A stretch of 64,000 bases of DNA from Eumeta japonica (Eukaryota > Arthropoda > Insecta > Lepidoptera > Psychidae): positions 62,001 through 126,000 of the forward strand of contig BGZK01000224.1 of assembly GCA_005406025.1 (NCBI GenBank), given 5' to 3'. This document shows, piece by piece, positions 25,671-39,300 of this stretch; position 1 is the stretch's first letter; each line of letters begins with the position of its first letter. The translations under genes and the position numbers were made by a program. The notes beneath the pieces were generated by a model. That model ran no database searches and was not told the DNA's origin. It saw nothing but the letters and a program-made list of their open reading frames with translations.

Positions 25671-25907
25671 TCATATCATAACAATAAAGATAATCGAACA
25701 ACCGATGCCAAAAATAAAATAAAAAGAAAACAATTACAGAGTTTTTGACCAATCATAAACCAGCGATAGCTCCTCATTGGCATAGACACGAGAGTCTATG
25801 AAATGGAAAATTCACGTGCCCCGGAACCCCATTCCTTTAAAAAGATCAATATCAATACGATTTTTTTAATATTTTTTTTACTATTACGTGTAAATATATA
25901 TAAATAT

Positions 25908-26161
25908 TGTTACGAACCGGAATTCTAGAAAAATAATTTACACTAAAGACCTGTGTGTTCTCTATTGCAAATTCTTTTTAATTCGCTAATTGCTGTAACT
26001 CTTCACCATCTCTGCCAGCGTTGTAAGCCAACTGAATACTGGAGAACAAACTAGAAAAACCTCACTTACGCTTTTATAGTGTGTCCAATTGAGTTCTAGC
26101 AGTTCAATTAATTGACGCTAGATAACGCTGATATCGACAGACCTCTAGCACTGCCACTACA
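25908..26161 (-). mobile_element. probable solo LTR
   Basis: Read on the - strand it begins TGTAGTGGCAGTGCTAGAGG and ends TCCGGTTCGTAACA, so it has TG...CA ends. A TATA-like ctataaaagcg lies about 85 nt in. No internal retrotransposon sequence is next to it. The flanking bases (aatat and atttt) do not give a clean target duplication, so it is old or the call is inexact. Confidence 0.55.
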
Positions 26162-26455
26162 ATTTTTTAATGAATACAAGATGGCATTATCTTAATAGTT
26201 AGTCGGCGCACGTATTATACTAGTCACAGGTTTATAACCAAATAATGTTAATACATGTATTTAAATATTCTAAACAAGTTTATTGTCCTTGCTCGTCATA
26301 TGATAATGCAATAAATCCGACGTCAAATTTCATCAAATTTTCATCAAATATGTGGTTATTAAAATTATAGGATGACAAAACTTCAGCGCAAGTTCGCTAA
26401 CACTTGTTACTTTGAAGTTATAATTTGTTCGGCGCGTTAAATTAGGTTCATCTGT

Positions 26456-26505
26456 CACACTCTGATTCTAAACATGGTACTAAACTTGTTTAGAATCAGA
26501 GTGTG
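26456..26505. repeat. perfect 19-bp inverted repeat
   Basis: Arms CACACTCTGATTCTAAACA and TGTTTAGAATCAGAGTGTG with a 12-base loop. A stable hairpin in RNA of either strand. Confidence 0.9.
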
Positions 26506-26509
26506 TTTT

Positions 26510-27258
26510 GATCATGAGACGCGACGATGTAACACAATGAAGTCGGTACGGTCTGAAGTTAATACAGATGGTGCACCATCGCGTATAGTTTTTTTTTTCC
26601 TTATATTATGGGAACAAACAGTCATTCACAACTCGTAGTTGAAAATTAGACATACAATTGAATAGGGCAGAAAAATTGATAAACATAATAATAAATAATA
26701 AAAGCACAGTGATCAGCTAAAATAAAAAAAGTTACAATAAACAGTCGTTTCTAGTGTATGATTTTAACAATGTTAATTGTTTGAAATTATTTATAGTATT
26801 ATTAAATAACTTTGCTTCTGAGCTTTCTGTTTCTACGTGATGAGCGTTTGAGCAGATTCACACTATTTCTGTTCATATACACAGTAGCAGTCTAACGCAT
26901 ATGCCTGCAATGTATAATGCAGTTAGTCATACAATGCATTCAAGACATTAAGCATATGTATTAAACACAGCGGATATTAAATTGTAATAAATATATATAT
27001 ATTTATATGCACGAATTTCCGTAGGCTGATAATTATACAATGTAAATACCGTTGTTTATATTCATTAAACTTATGTATATTGTAACGAATACTTGTTTTT
27101 TTTTAGTGCGAAAATCTAATATCAAGATTTGAGATTATATTTATTTAAAGTGTTAACAATTAAAAAAAGTCTGTTTTTTTAATGACACAGAAAATCGTGC
27201 ACATCAGATAAAGCCTTAAAAAAGCCCTATACAACTGCAATATCTATTTTTGCTTCAG
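26510..27258. other. non-coding stretch before the first recognised ZP exon
   Basis: AT-rich, probably intron of the ZP gene. No exon with phase-1 exit recognised. Confidence 0.4.
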
Positions 27259-27354
27259 GTTCGGAGCCACGAGTGGAGTGCACCAAGGACACCATGAAGG
27301 TGACAGTCCCCATGGACGGCGATCGGAAGCTCACCTACCTCGACCAAATGAGAG
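27259..27354 (+). CDS. ZP-domain gene, first recognised exon
   Basis: Acceptor tgcttcag and donor AGAG/gtaagg. It enters in phase 1 (one base from a missing exon) and leaves in phase 1. It encodes SEPRVECTKDTMKVTVPMDG, the classic start of a ZP-N subdomain with the first framework cysteine (VEC). The entry phase shows that this is not the first coding exon. Confidence 0.85.
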
Positions 27355-30300
27355 GTAAGGTTTTCCATTTATTTGTGAAAGCCTTCTTTCGTAGAAAACA
27401 ATTTTACAATCATGACATCGCACGGGGCTGTTCACATTTATCGAAGCAATTTCGAAGATTTCTCTAAAGCACGGCTTGAAAATAACAGAACTTTTTTTTT
27501 CGGAAGTAACGTTCGTCTAAATCTATGGTCCGTTCTATGGTCCGTTCCGTCAAGTTTCCGTATTTATAATTTGAATTTCAAATTCGAAAGGTATCACTTC
27601 AACGTAAACCCCCTGATATGTTTATTAATAATTAGCTGTACTCGCGACTCTCTCTGACTGGGTGTACAAAGAGTGAATCCTATTATTAGCGAACATACCC
27701 ATATTACGTGTCCGGTTCACAAGGTTGTCTTCAAAATACCACGCTCGGAAATATATTCAAATTATGGCGCGCAGCGTTCAGCACTTTTTTTTTAAGCTCA
27801 CAGATGGCAACACTGACCAAATGTGCCGGGACGCCAGCTGATTCAAAACTGATAGTTTTTGTACTCGTTCAGAAGCGGTGCGCTTATATAGTATTCTATT
27901 TGTAGTAAAACGTAAGTACCTGTTACAATATGTTTTAAAATAAATTTTTTCTCCTTGATTATATTAACTCTCTGTTAGAAAAAAAATTATGAATTATTTC
28001 GTGAAAACTAGGAGGGGGGGGCTTAGCATATACTACGCTTGGTCACCGAAGAGCGAGAGGTAAAAAATTATAAAATATGGGTCACGCAATTTGGGTATGT
28101 TCCCTTAATAGCATTCTATACGACGCTAACCATTGTATTTTGGTATTATGATGGATTTTTTTACAAATTTCACCATATTACTGGTATGTTTCTCAGTAGT
28201 CGAGTAGGTTCAGAAATTACCACTCGTTGAGAAGTTATAGTCTACAGCGCACTGACACCACGAATGGCAACCGCTACTCTCCAGGGATCTCGATGAAACT
28301 CGGCACACTTATTTTTCGGATGATCACCTTGGACAAGTTTAAAGATGAACCAGATCGGCCGGTCAGCTTAGAAGTGACGGCCAAATGAAACTATCAAAAT
28401 GCCAAGAAACACCTATTTAGGCGACTTCCAAATGATAGAATTTAGCTTTATTTCAGGAAATGTTTGCATTACTTCATACAACTCTGTATATCGTATTTCG
28501 TATTACGAATGGCTTTTTTTTGACTCGACCTAAATTAGTAAAGTTCAAAATTAGTTGTTGATTTTTAATGCAGATGTAATAAATAGCTGTCACAACGCAA
28601 AGATAAAAAAAATATTTCAAGCGCGTGCAGCGCACAAATTTTTTTTTAATTTCCCTTATACAGAATGATGAGAATGAGAACTGATACAACTCATATATTG
28701 TGCTGACGGTGGGCACAAATCTCCTGTAGGAAGTAAATACAAACGGTATATAGAATGGTGTCAAATTCTGACGGGATCACAGTTAACACCACTTCTTGAG
28801 ATTATTTAAGTTTTTTTGGGTTTCATTGACTCAGACTCATTTTTCAGACTAAATTGTTCCCACTGAACATGATTGTACCTCGTGCCAGCCCCTCTGCGGG
28901 TGCCCAACTAAAGTGTGTCCCTCCTTGAGGCTTGCTGAAAAAATTAAAACTAAGACAAAACTGGTATAGCCACAATGATCGTTATCAAATTCTCTACAAC
29001 ATGATTTACAATTTATTTGATGGAATTAATAGTTATGAAATATATTTTCTCATACTGCATTTTTTTTTATTCTGCAAGAACTATTCAAAGCCTTGTTGTT
29101 TTTATATCCAGAATTCTGTTGTTTTTTATTTGTTTTAAATTTTGTTTTTTTTTTTTCTAATATGATACGCATACATCTATGGCGCCCCTTGGGTCGTTTT
29201 ATGCCGCCCACGGCATAAAACGTCTTGTATGCCGTGGCGGAAAACAACATAACATCAGGGTTTCCAACCCCAGCTTTTTTCAAATATGTCATATTATTCA
29301 TCGACAAGTCAAAATGGGTACTTTCATAAATTTTCGCAATTCTAAACCTGGGTTTAATCTGACAGGTGTAGAATTGACTAACTACGCGCGCAAGTACAAG
29401 ACACCAGCCATTCTGATTTTTTCGAGTGACAAACGAGCATACAAGCTACCAGAGAGTAGATGATCGCCATGGACATTCGCAACCTCAAGAGGAGTCTCCA
29501 GGACGATGCCGACCTCTTCGATGGGAATAGGATAGCTGAAGGAGAGGGGAATAGACCGATGGAAGGGAAGTGGGATGGTGGAGAGAGAAATGGGATGGTA
29601 CAGAAGGAGTGAGTCGACGGAACTCTCACTTACCGGACGAAACACAACAACGTAAGCTGCCACTTCACGTCTGTACTTTCTGAGAGCGTGGTATCTTACG
29701 GCCGAGCCCACTAATTTTTGCGCTGACGCTTAGTTAGTCACAGCATGGTCCTATCACATTTAAACTCATGGTGTCGGCACTAATCAATGAATCGATGCCA
29801 GTTAGATATATCCGATGGATTTGTAAGTTTCTGCAGGTAAATTCGTACACATTTCGTAGCTGCCTGTACCTTTAGCATAGATCTTAACTTATTTTCGTAT
29901 TCTGAATGTCGAATAAACAATAAGTTGGATTTCGTGCAATCACAAATCTGAATACATTGTAAAGCACTCCTTTTCTCTTGCAGAGCTTTGCGATAAATTG
30001 TTACTCAGAACCTTCTTGCCAAAATGAGATTCCCCTGGGCGGATTTTTATTTCGTTATTATGAAATTATTGATTTTGACACAGATCCGTATGTATTGTCA
30101 CATTCAGCCGAAACCACTTCGAATAATCTGTTTTTGACCGATTCGAGAGCCGCATATTCATTTTACATTTGTTCGTTCGAACGGTTTGCCGCCAATTACG
30201 GAATTGACGTTAAATCCACTTGTGCTTTTTTTCGACAAGCACTTGACCGGTCTTTCCAAAAATCGAATACGACAGAAATGTAGCGAAAGCCGATCACAAC

Positions 30301-33300
30301 TATTTCTTCTTACGAAAAAGGTCCATTTGCTTATAAGACCATAGAGTCATGCTTTTAATCCTCAAGGATCGCTCTGCCCGACCGCCATTTTTAAATAAAC
30401 GTCTTACATCCATTAGCTGCCAATGTAAAATAAGTGCCAAGTAAGATGTTATCCGAACACCTTCTTATGACAGAGCGTAGATTCACCAAGATCTTTGACG
30501 TCATAGAACGGGGACTTCGGGAACGGGGTCATAGACAGGATTATACACTCACGCTTATTTCCTAGGAGAGTAGACAGAGACTACAGATCTCCATATGGTA
30601 CAATCTTTGCATATATTTCTCTCTTCACTGACATCCATCAACCTCTTCACACAGGCTCGGCGGCTTAGGCTGCATAAAATTTGACGCTTTTTTAGGGACA
30701 ATTAAATTTTAATCACTCGTCTAAGCGATCCCTTCCACAATCATGTACACTATTACAATAAACTCTACATGTGAATTTTATATCATCTTATATATAGTCG
30801 CTTGTGCTATCAATCAATAATGAGCAGATTAGATATTGTTTATGTGTATTGCTATATGTATAATGTTTCAAAATAAGAGAAAAGAGTAACAACCATTGAG
30901 AAATCATAGAATTATTAACACAGGTCCGCCTAGTCTTTTTCATATGAGATTGAGTAGTTCGGATCTTATTCCCTTACAGGGAACGAACCCGAGACCTCCC
31001 GGTTCGAAGTCAATGCAGTCAATCGCTAAACCAGCATCGCTTATTTCACGGGTTGTGCTATATTTAATTCCATTAAGAATGTGGCGTAATTCAGCGGTGG
31101 AGTTCTTTTAGCGCAGTCTTGATCCTCATCTGACCCATGTTCGTTGCTTTGACAGATTACAGTTCGTGCAAGCCGAAAATAGAGAACGGGGTCGCGATCT
31201 ACGTCTTAGACCTTCAAGACCCTCACAGGTGTGGCGTGACCAGGGTCATCAACAAAATCACGGTGAGCGTGTATTTTTTAATTCACTATATGCAACTAAA
31301 TGGTCATTTCAAAATTCACATATCGTTTCTTCGGTAAAAACACAATTTTTGCTTGTCTTTCGACTATCTTGATATAAAAGTAGAGATTACAGGATTTTTG
31401 TACATAAATATATATTCGAGTGCACGAAAGTGCACCTCCAAGTTACAAGTCACAACACTACGCAAGATTACACGCTTATGACGTGGCTTCATTTCATATT
31501 ACTGTTTTGTGAAACCGTCTCATAAGCAAAAGGATTTTTTTTAATTTGACATTATTTCTCTAATCCCTAAATGGTATGGACCGGTGTCCAAAAATAAATC
31601 TTCGAGCATAACGGAGATTTTCGTCCTGAACGCGTTTATCCGACCGTTATACGACCAATATGTGTGTGCATATAAAAGGATGATTTAAAGCTAACGGACC
31701 GACCGATGCATAACACGTAGTCCAAACTCGGAATGTTGAATATTTAAATGTAATTTAAGTAACATAAATTATTAATTTTGCTTCTAAAATATATAGTTTT
31801 TGTCACGGTAAGTTTCTAAAAAGGCTGTAGGTGCATTTAGCGAGCTATGTATGAAATGTGTTGAACTCTGACAATAATTGTTTCAATTGAAAAATTAAGC
31901 CGTAATCGGTAATAAAACTGAATTACTAAAATGAAATATGTATATAGCAGAACGTAATAAAAAAAGCTTGGACCCACGTTAGAAGAGAAATGGGTGTTCC
32001 TCAAGGATATATATATGGTCCCATTCTGTAAACAAAGTGAACTACGTCTGCGGACGACCGCGCCGTCAGCGCGCGAGTTGCAGGCAGGTGGTAACTAAAA
32101 TTAATAACTCTTTTGTGGAAACGAGTTACGAAATTAAACGTTAGCAAGACTAAGGTCATGGTGTATGGAAGAAGCAAAAACACAACTGTATGCAATATAT
32201 ATATATAGGAAAGTAGGGAGTCGAATAAGTGAAGAAGGTGTATACATTATAAATCATTCATTATAAACACGCGAAACTTTGCCGCTCTGAATTGCCTGCG
32301 AATGGTGTAATGCGCAAGTGCAACGCTCCCCGCCTCTTCCTTCTTCTCCCCCGTGTACTTTCTTTACGCCGTTGCGACGTTTTCGTGACTAACTTCACAA
32401 CGGCAGAGTTTCGTGCGTTGTATTGTGCTTGGGTACTTTGTTTAAAAATGATGATAAACGTGATAGGGATATTAAACGGAAAGTGAATTCGGAAAATGAA
32501 GCGAATGGGGCATTGCTTGTAATTATGAATAGTAAAAGAGCTTCATACAAGCGCGTTTGGTTATGCACAATGACGTCCTGATCCCTACTTAAGTATAGTA
32601 TGCTTATATATGGTCGTGAAAGTTGGGTATAGCAGAAGAAAAATGAAAGTAGTATCAATGCAGTGGAGATGCGATCACTGCGTAGTATGTGTGGAGTGTC
32701 ACGGAAAGATAGATGTAGAGACAGTGATGTCAGAGAGCGGTGTGGTGTGAAGGAAGATGTGGTGACTGGAGTAGAGAGGGGTGTGTGGAGGTGGTCTGGC
32801 ACCTGGAGAGGCGAATGGAAGTGGACTGACGAAACAGAGTGAATGGAAAGGTCGGTAAGGGTCGCCCTAGAAAATCCTATGCAGACCGTATTAGTGGCGT
32901 ATTAACAAAGGGCCAAATTTTGAGCACTCGAAACCGACGAGTACTGTACACAATTGTAGTTTTTGTCTACCCTCCTGGGAAATTAGCGCCAGTTTGTAAT
33001 GAAAATAAATTACTTTTTGCATTTGATACAAAAAAATGGCAAATTAGTGTTTTTTTCTAATGGCGCGCGAATTTAAAATAGAAACAATGGATAATTTACC
33101 AAAACAGATTCCTTATAACTCTCCATGGTCTTAAACCAATTAGACACCAATGGTTTATTCCAAAAAATACATATAATGACCTGTTTGAAGTTAATTTTGA
33201 CCAAAGTAATAGACTAAAATAATATTACGCTCAAATTGAGTGGTAAATCTGTGTTTTAGGCATTACGGTAATTCTTAGTTCGCAATATTTATAACGACGT

Positions 33301-36300
33301 ACACATTTATTAATGTCTTGTAAACTGTGCAGTTTCTATAATTACGCATATGTGACTATTAGTAGTTATGTCTACAACGTGATCTGTGTTATTTAGCTAA
33401 TTTTATAGTATAACGTCATTCCTTATTCTGGTTTGTAGAAGGCTGCTGACATTCAAACGACTTTTTTTCCATAAAAAAAACAGAAAGTGTTTTGAACTGC
33501 TTATAAGCGATTACGCGAAGATAGTCCAAGAGTTCTATTTAGGGAATTTTTAATTTTATGGGAGGCTGTATTGGATTTATGGATTCTTTAAGAAAGGACA
33601 ATAGATGACTAACTCAAGTAGTGTTAAAAAGCTCAGATCATGAAGAGAACTTATTATAATGATAGTAACTCTTAGCATAAATTTCATTGATGCAAATCTT
33701 TGGCATTACAAAAAAAAAACAGCTATGAAAGGGTTTGTAGCCGCTTCCACATCTTCCTATATTTCAAAACCGATGGTAAATTTATTTTAATTTTCAACAT
33801 GAAACGTTTAAAAACCTGCTTCAGAACGAAAATAATTTTTTTGATTCTTATAGAAACGGTACGGTTTGAATTGAAATCACGTCGAAAGGTTTCCGCCACC
33901 CGCCTTCGTCTAACGTCATTGTGACGTCATGTGTGATACCGATGCGATCGCTTTAAGTTTACAGAATTATCCAGCCGATTCTGGTTCTCGGTCGGTTCCG
34001 CCGAGCGCCTTAACCTATTTCCTCTCTTCTCGCAGGACAAACGCACCTACTACCACAAGATAGTGATAGAGGAGTCGACGGGACTGAGGGAGACGGTGAC
34101 GACGCGGTGCGTGTTCATACCGCACGGCGCGCCGCGCGTCAAGAGGGACGAGAGCCCTCTGCCGCTCGACTTCCACGAGCCCGAGTGAGTGACCTCAACT
34201 CCCGAATTGTTACCTGCCAACTATCCTTCCAATGCAGATGCAACCTTTTGTTGGCACTCGGGACGTTATAAATAGAAATGCATTCACACAAATCACTTTA
34301 TGATTCCACTTGTCGTTGACCATTCAACGGCGATTCGTTTTTTTTTTATAGCATAGACAAACAATGACATAGGCGAAGCCTATAGACAAATAATTCCAAC
34401 ACCTCTCTGATCTAATACCGATACGTAAGTCCAAGAGGATAATATAATTACCAGCGCTAGCACAAGTTAATGAGTAATAGTCGACCAACTCATGAAATGT
34501 ACTTGGAGAGGTGAAAAGCAAAATTCGATTGACAATTAATATAGTATAATATCTTCAGGCATATATACACAGCAGCATCCGGTCCCAAACTAAGCAACGA
34601 GTATCAGATAGTTGGTAGAGTGCATATGTACTTTTTTATATATATAAATGTATACATATAATATATAAGAATACACAGACTCAAGATAAGCATTAATTTT
34701 TATTCAAATATCGCACGACTCATAATGCGAAGCATTAAGAAGTGCTCTACGAACGAATAATTTTTTTCCTCAATTTCGTAACTTTTTCATCAATAACACG
34801 ATTAATAATTCATGTAATTTTATTAACCTGTGCACTATTTGATAGATAATTTAATGAAGATTAATTCTATCACTGGTTCAAATCGATTTAACATAATACA
34901 ATTAGAAAAACTATCAAAATAGTCAAAGAAATTTTCTGTCAATCAACACTTTTTCGTTCCGGACACGATAGCGAGCGTATTAATTAACTAATTTGATCCA
35001 TTTTTTAATAGCTTGAGATCCACTGTCCGGAGATTGGTATTGAAAATGGTTAACTTGATTTGTGTCGTTTAATAGTTATTAACAAAAAACGAATGAACAT
35101 TATGAGTCGTGCACTTTTGGATTTTCCAAATATATAAATGTTTGTCTTGTGCAGGATTAGAACCCCCGCTCCCAGGGCAGTAATCACTACCGACTGCGCC
35201 AATCGGGCAGTGCAATTAAACAATTGCTTAGATGACGTTGTCGGTTGTGTGAAATGGATATTAAAAATAAGTTCGTGAATTATTTAAATTTATAGTAATA
35301 TAAAGTCGTAAGTAACATCATTGACCATTTATAGAAATATACAATCGTAACCTCGTCATCCCGATGACTCTGAATTATTAAATTTTCCAAGATTTGGTCT
35401 CACAGCAAGGTAGGTAGAAAAAAAAACTGAAAATTATTAATTTGAACATTGGCAGTTGTAGTATGTACCGTGGTCTTATGGGCAAACATTTTTAAATATC
35501 CCGCCATGAATATTTAAAAATGTCAGAAATTCGGAAGTATTAAAAATAATCCTTAATATGAACTCAAAAAAATAATGAACAATGACGAAAAATACTACTA
35601 TTGTGAAAAAAGCGTGGGTTGCTCTGTATACGAAAAATGTGGTACAAAGCGCCCCACGCTTTTTCCACAATAATACTGGTATTTTTCGTCATTGTTTAAT
35701 ATTTTTTTGAGTTCATATTAAGGATTATTTTTCACTTTTTAGTTTAATGTGCTTTAAAAGCGTGTTTTTTAGTTTTTTTAAACTATATTTATTTTTCACT
35801 TTTTAGTTCGGTTGATTGGTAAAAATTTGTAATTTTTAACAATACAACAATAGTTGAATTATTAATAATGCTTATTACTGTTTACTAAATTCTATTACAA
35901 AACAGTAATAGAATTTAGTAACAGTAATAAGCCACTTGCTCTCACGCAGACGATACGTGACGAAATTATTCGATCCTGGCGATCCTGATCAGGATAAGAG
36001 GATAAACTTATCAAATTATTGTATTGTCATTTCTCTTTGATACGTAGGCAAAGTTTCAAATTAATCAGATTTCTTGAAATTGGTGAAAATTAAGCTCAAA
36101 GATTCCGTTACATAGTTACATACATACATACAACCCAAGCTTATAAAAGCGTGTTAAAAATCATATTTTTTTTAAAAACAATAATTATTTATAAAATTAG
36201 TTGAAAATCAATTGATTAGTAAAAAGTTAGATGCAAAAAGTTTCGTATTCCGCGACACCAATACTTCGCAAGCATCGAGTATCCAAAAAAGGCAAAAAAT

Positions 36301-39300
36301 CACCGAGACTCTTGTCGAACGAAATATCTGCAGATGTATGATCATTTTCGCCCTCACACTTATTTGCGAGTCCTTTTCGAACTTACTCGACGTTCCTCTG
36401 TGACGGCTGTCGAAAATACCGGTCGTCAAGTCAAGCTCGTCGTGGATTTCAGCCGAGTGCATTTTAAATTGCAGCCGAGTGCATCCTAAATTTCAGGGTC
36501 GTGACGCTGACGGACATGGCGACGGAGCACGCGCCCGACCCTCAGCTCGGGGCGGCCGTGAAGCAGGACGGCAAGCAGTGAGTGCTACACGCTTTTAGAA
36601 TTGCCGATTGGAAGTTTACAAAAAAAAATGAACGAGAAGTATTCCTATTCACCCCGAATAAAAATGTATCGAATCAAATCAAAAATTACTTTATTTCGTA
36701 GGTAATAGAATTACATTTGAAATACATCATTATGGCATTCTTTTGGTATTAACATTAAAACCCATTCCGAATGCTGATTCATTTTTCGGTTTCGCTCAAA
36801 GACACAACAATTAATAGTCAATAAAATTAGCACAACATTTGAAAATTACATGAAACAGCCCGATAGTCGAGCAGTTCAGTCCCAAGGGCTTTTTTCGTTG
36901 ATATATTCAGATACGACATAGTAGCCCTTAACGTTAAACTTTTTTTTAATGAAAGATTTAAATTCATAAAATGGCAAATTTTGAACTTCAACTGGGACCT
37001 TATTATGAAAGCGCACACATTTCCTCTTAAATGATTTACTAAATTTTCTGAATCTAGTGTATGAGCAGCAAGATCATTCTTATGTCTTATGTTAATATTA
37101 CCAATATCGCGCATTTTTTGGAACGATTTTTATATATCTTTTGACATGTACCACGTTTTCGTACATGTATAATGTGACGATACAATTAAAAAATTAATTT
37201 CTTTAAATTTTTCTCAGAGAGTAGCTATTGATCTCGAGTTCAAATGGGACGAACAGCCCGCTTCTGCAGCACTAAAATTGTGTTTGTAGAGTTTTATAGA
37301 TCGCACCTTACAAAAGGTTAAATCCGTTGAGTTCTTTGGCGCTCCTCGACTGTGTTCACTTTCAGAAGCGTCAATACTATGCCCTTCGAAGAATATGAGT
37401 GCACTTCTATGGATGTTTTGTTGGTCGGAGAGAGAGGTCCATGCTAACTTCATGTTTCAGGGTTTCGGGAGAGATCTCCGTGAGCCCAGGCACGCCGCTG
37501 TCCATGGAGATCTTCCTGGACAACACCTCGGCCCCCATATACGGGCTGATGGTCTCTTACATGCACGTCACCGACACGGACAAACAGCAGGAGACAATCA
37601 TTTTTAACGGGTTCGTGTTACTTTTTTTTTGTTTTGTTTGTTGTTTAGTAAAATTGTTTAGAAGTAGAGAACTAGGTAAATTCTCGTAAATTGAGGCCGC
37701 CGTCGTTGATGGGATTTTAAGGGGTTTTTATGGTCAAACGTTATAAATATGCATAGGGTCCGTGGTTGGTGATATTACGAAGTCTGGAATGAACCAATGA
37801 AGAAGATAAAAATCGCAATAAAATTTGGAAAATTTACCAATCCCACTGAAAGTACGTTTTCTATATCCTATATAATATTAAAATATAGCATTGTAAAAGG
37901 GTAAACGAGTAGGCGAACCATGAAATAAGTATATAGTTACTGCGGCCCGTGAACACTTGCAACCCCAGAAATCACGAGTTCGTTGCCGGCCTCTTGAGAC
38001 AGAATAAGATATCAATGGAGGGGGACCGGGTAGATGGAAATGGTAGAAGGGGAAGTGGGTCACCGGAATTTCCACTCACTGAACGAAATGCAACAGCTGT
38101 AGCTACTACTTCACGCTTGTACTCTGTGAGAGTTCGGCGTCTCATCGATAGGGTCGGCCCATTTTTGTGCTGCATCCAACTTGGCCACCATTTCTTAGAT
38201 ATAGGCGTGAGTGTGTAATATGAGATTATAATAACACGATTAATCTGGCGCCTGTCCTCATACGTAAGTTCATGTACGGCTACTTTTTAGTGTGTTAGGC
38301 ATAGTGTGTATAGTACAACGCACGAAACTCTGCTGCTCCGAATCGCCTGCGAATGATGCAATGCGCAGGTTTAACGCTCCCCTACCCTTCCTTCTTCTCC
38401 TCCGCGTACCTGTTCGCAACGCTTTCGCGACTATTTTCACAGCGGCAGAATTTCGTGTGTTGTTCTGTACGTATGTTTGTATTCCTAACGGCAAGTGTCG
38501 CTTCAAACTACAAGTTACCGAGTCCGGATTTCGACCTCATGCGAATAGACCTACGTGCTTTCAACTGAAATGAAACTACTCAGTTCATGGCTCGGAGAAC
38601 ATTCCAAACCGTCGAACCTGGACTTTGTTACCGTTTCGTTGACGAACATCACCACTGGATCATAGCGCTTGAAATCTAGGTCGGGCAATCTCAAGGGACC
38701 GAACCTTCAAGCTGAACAAATATACGGGAGGCCTTAAATCCGGTTTGCCTGATCCCCTCAGATAGCATCGCCGTCTTTCAGGTGTTCGGTGGATCCGTAC
38801 GTCTTCGATAACTTCCTCACGGACGACGGCAAGCTGCTGAGAGCCAAGTTCAGAGCATTCAAGTTCCCTGACAGCACCTACGTCCAGTTCAAGGCCACCG
38901 TTCTGGTCTGCCTCGATAAATGCCGGGGGGGTAAGCATTTTGTACTTAATCTACGAGTATACAGGTTTTTTGTTTTTTTAATTACATACGCAATTCCAAA
39001 TTCTTTTTTGTTATTTTTTTTTTAATATTAGATACTTTTCTCGATTTTTCTGTGTGTGAGTGAATTTTTGAATTATAATTGTGTTCGAAATGGAAAAAAT
39101 TAAATCTCGATAATTGATGCTCATAAAAATTTAATTCTTGTCCTTGAGAGTTTATTGACTAAAAGTTTTTCTAGAAATCTTGGTTTTCAGTGAAACTAAA
39201 TACGTAGTTTAGTTATGAAAATTTGTTTAAATTGTTACATTAAAATACTACACGATAAACAGATATTCATCTTGGGAGTCTATAGACCAGATTACACAAT

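Noticed and set aside
29978..30283. 101-codon open frame in ZP intron 1
   Set aside because: No domain, AT-rich, and inserting it would break the phase between exons 1 and 2.
30960..31062. tRNA gene on the - strand
   Set aside because: A- and B-box-like words are present but no acceptor stem pairs. More likely a tRNA-derived SINE head.
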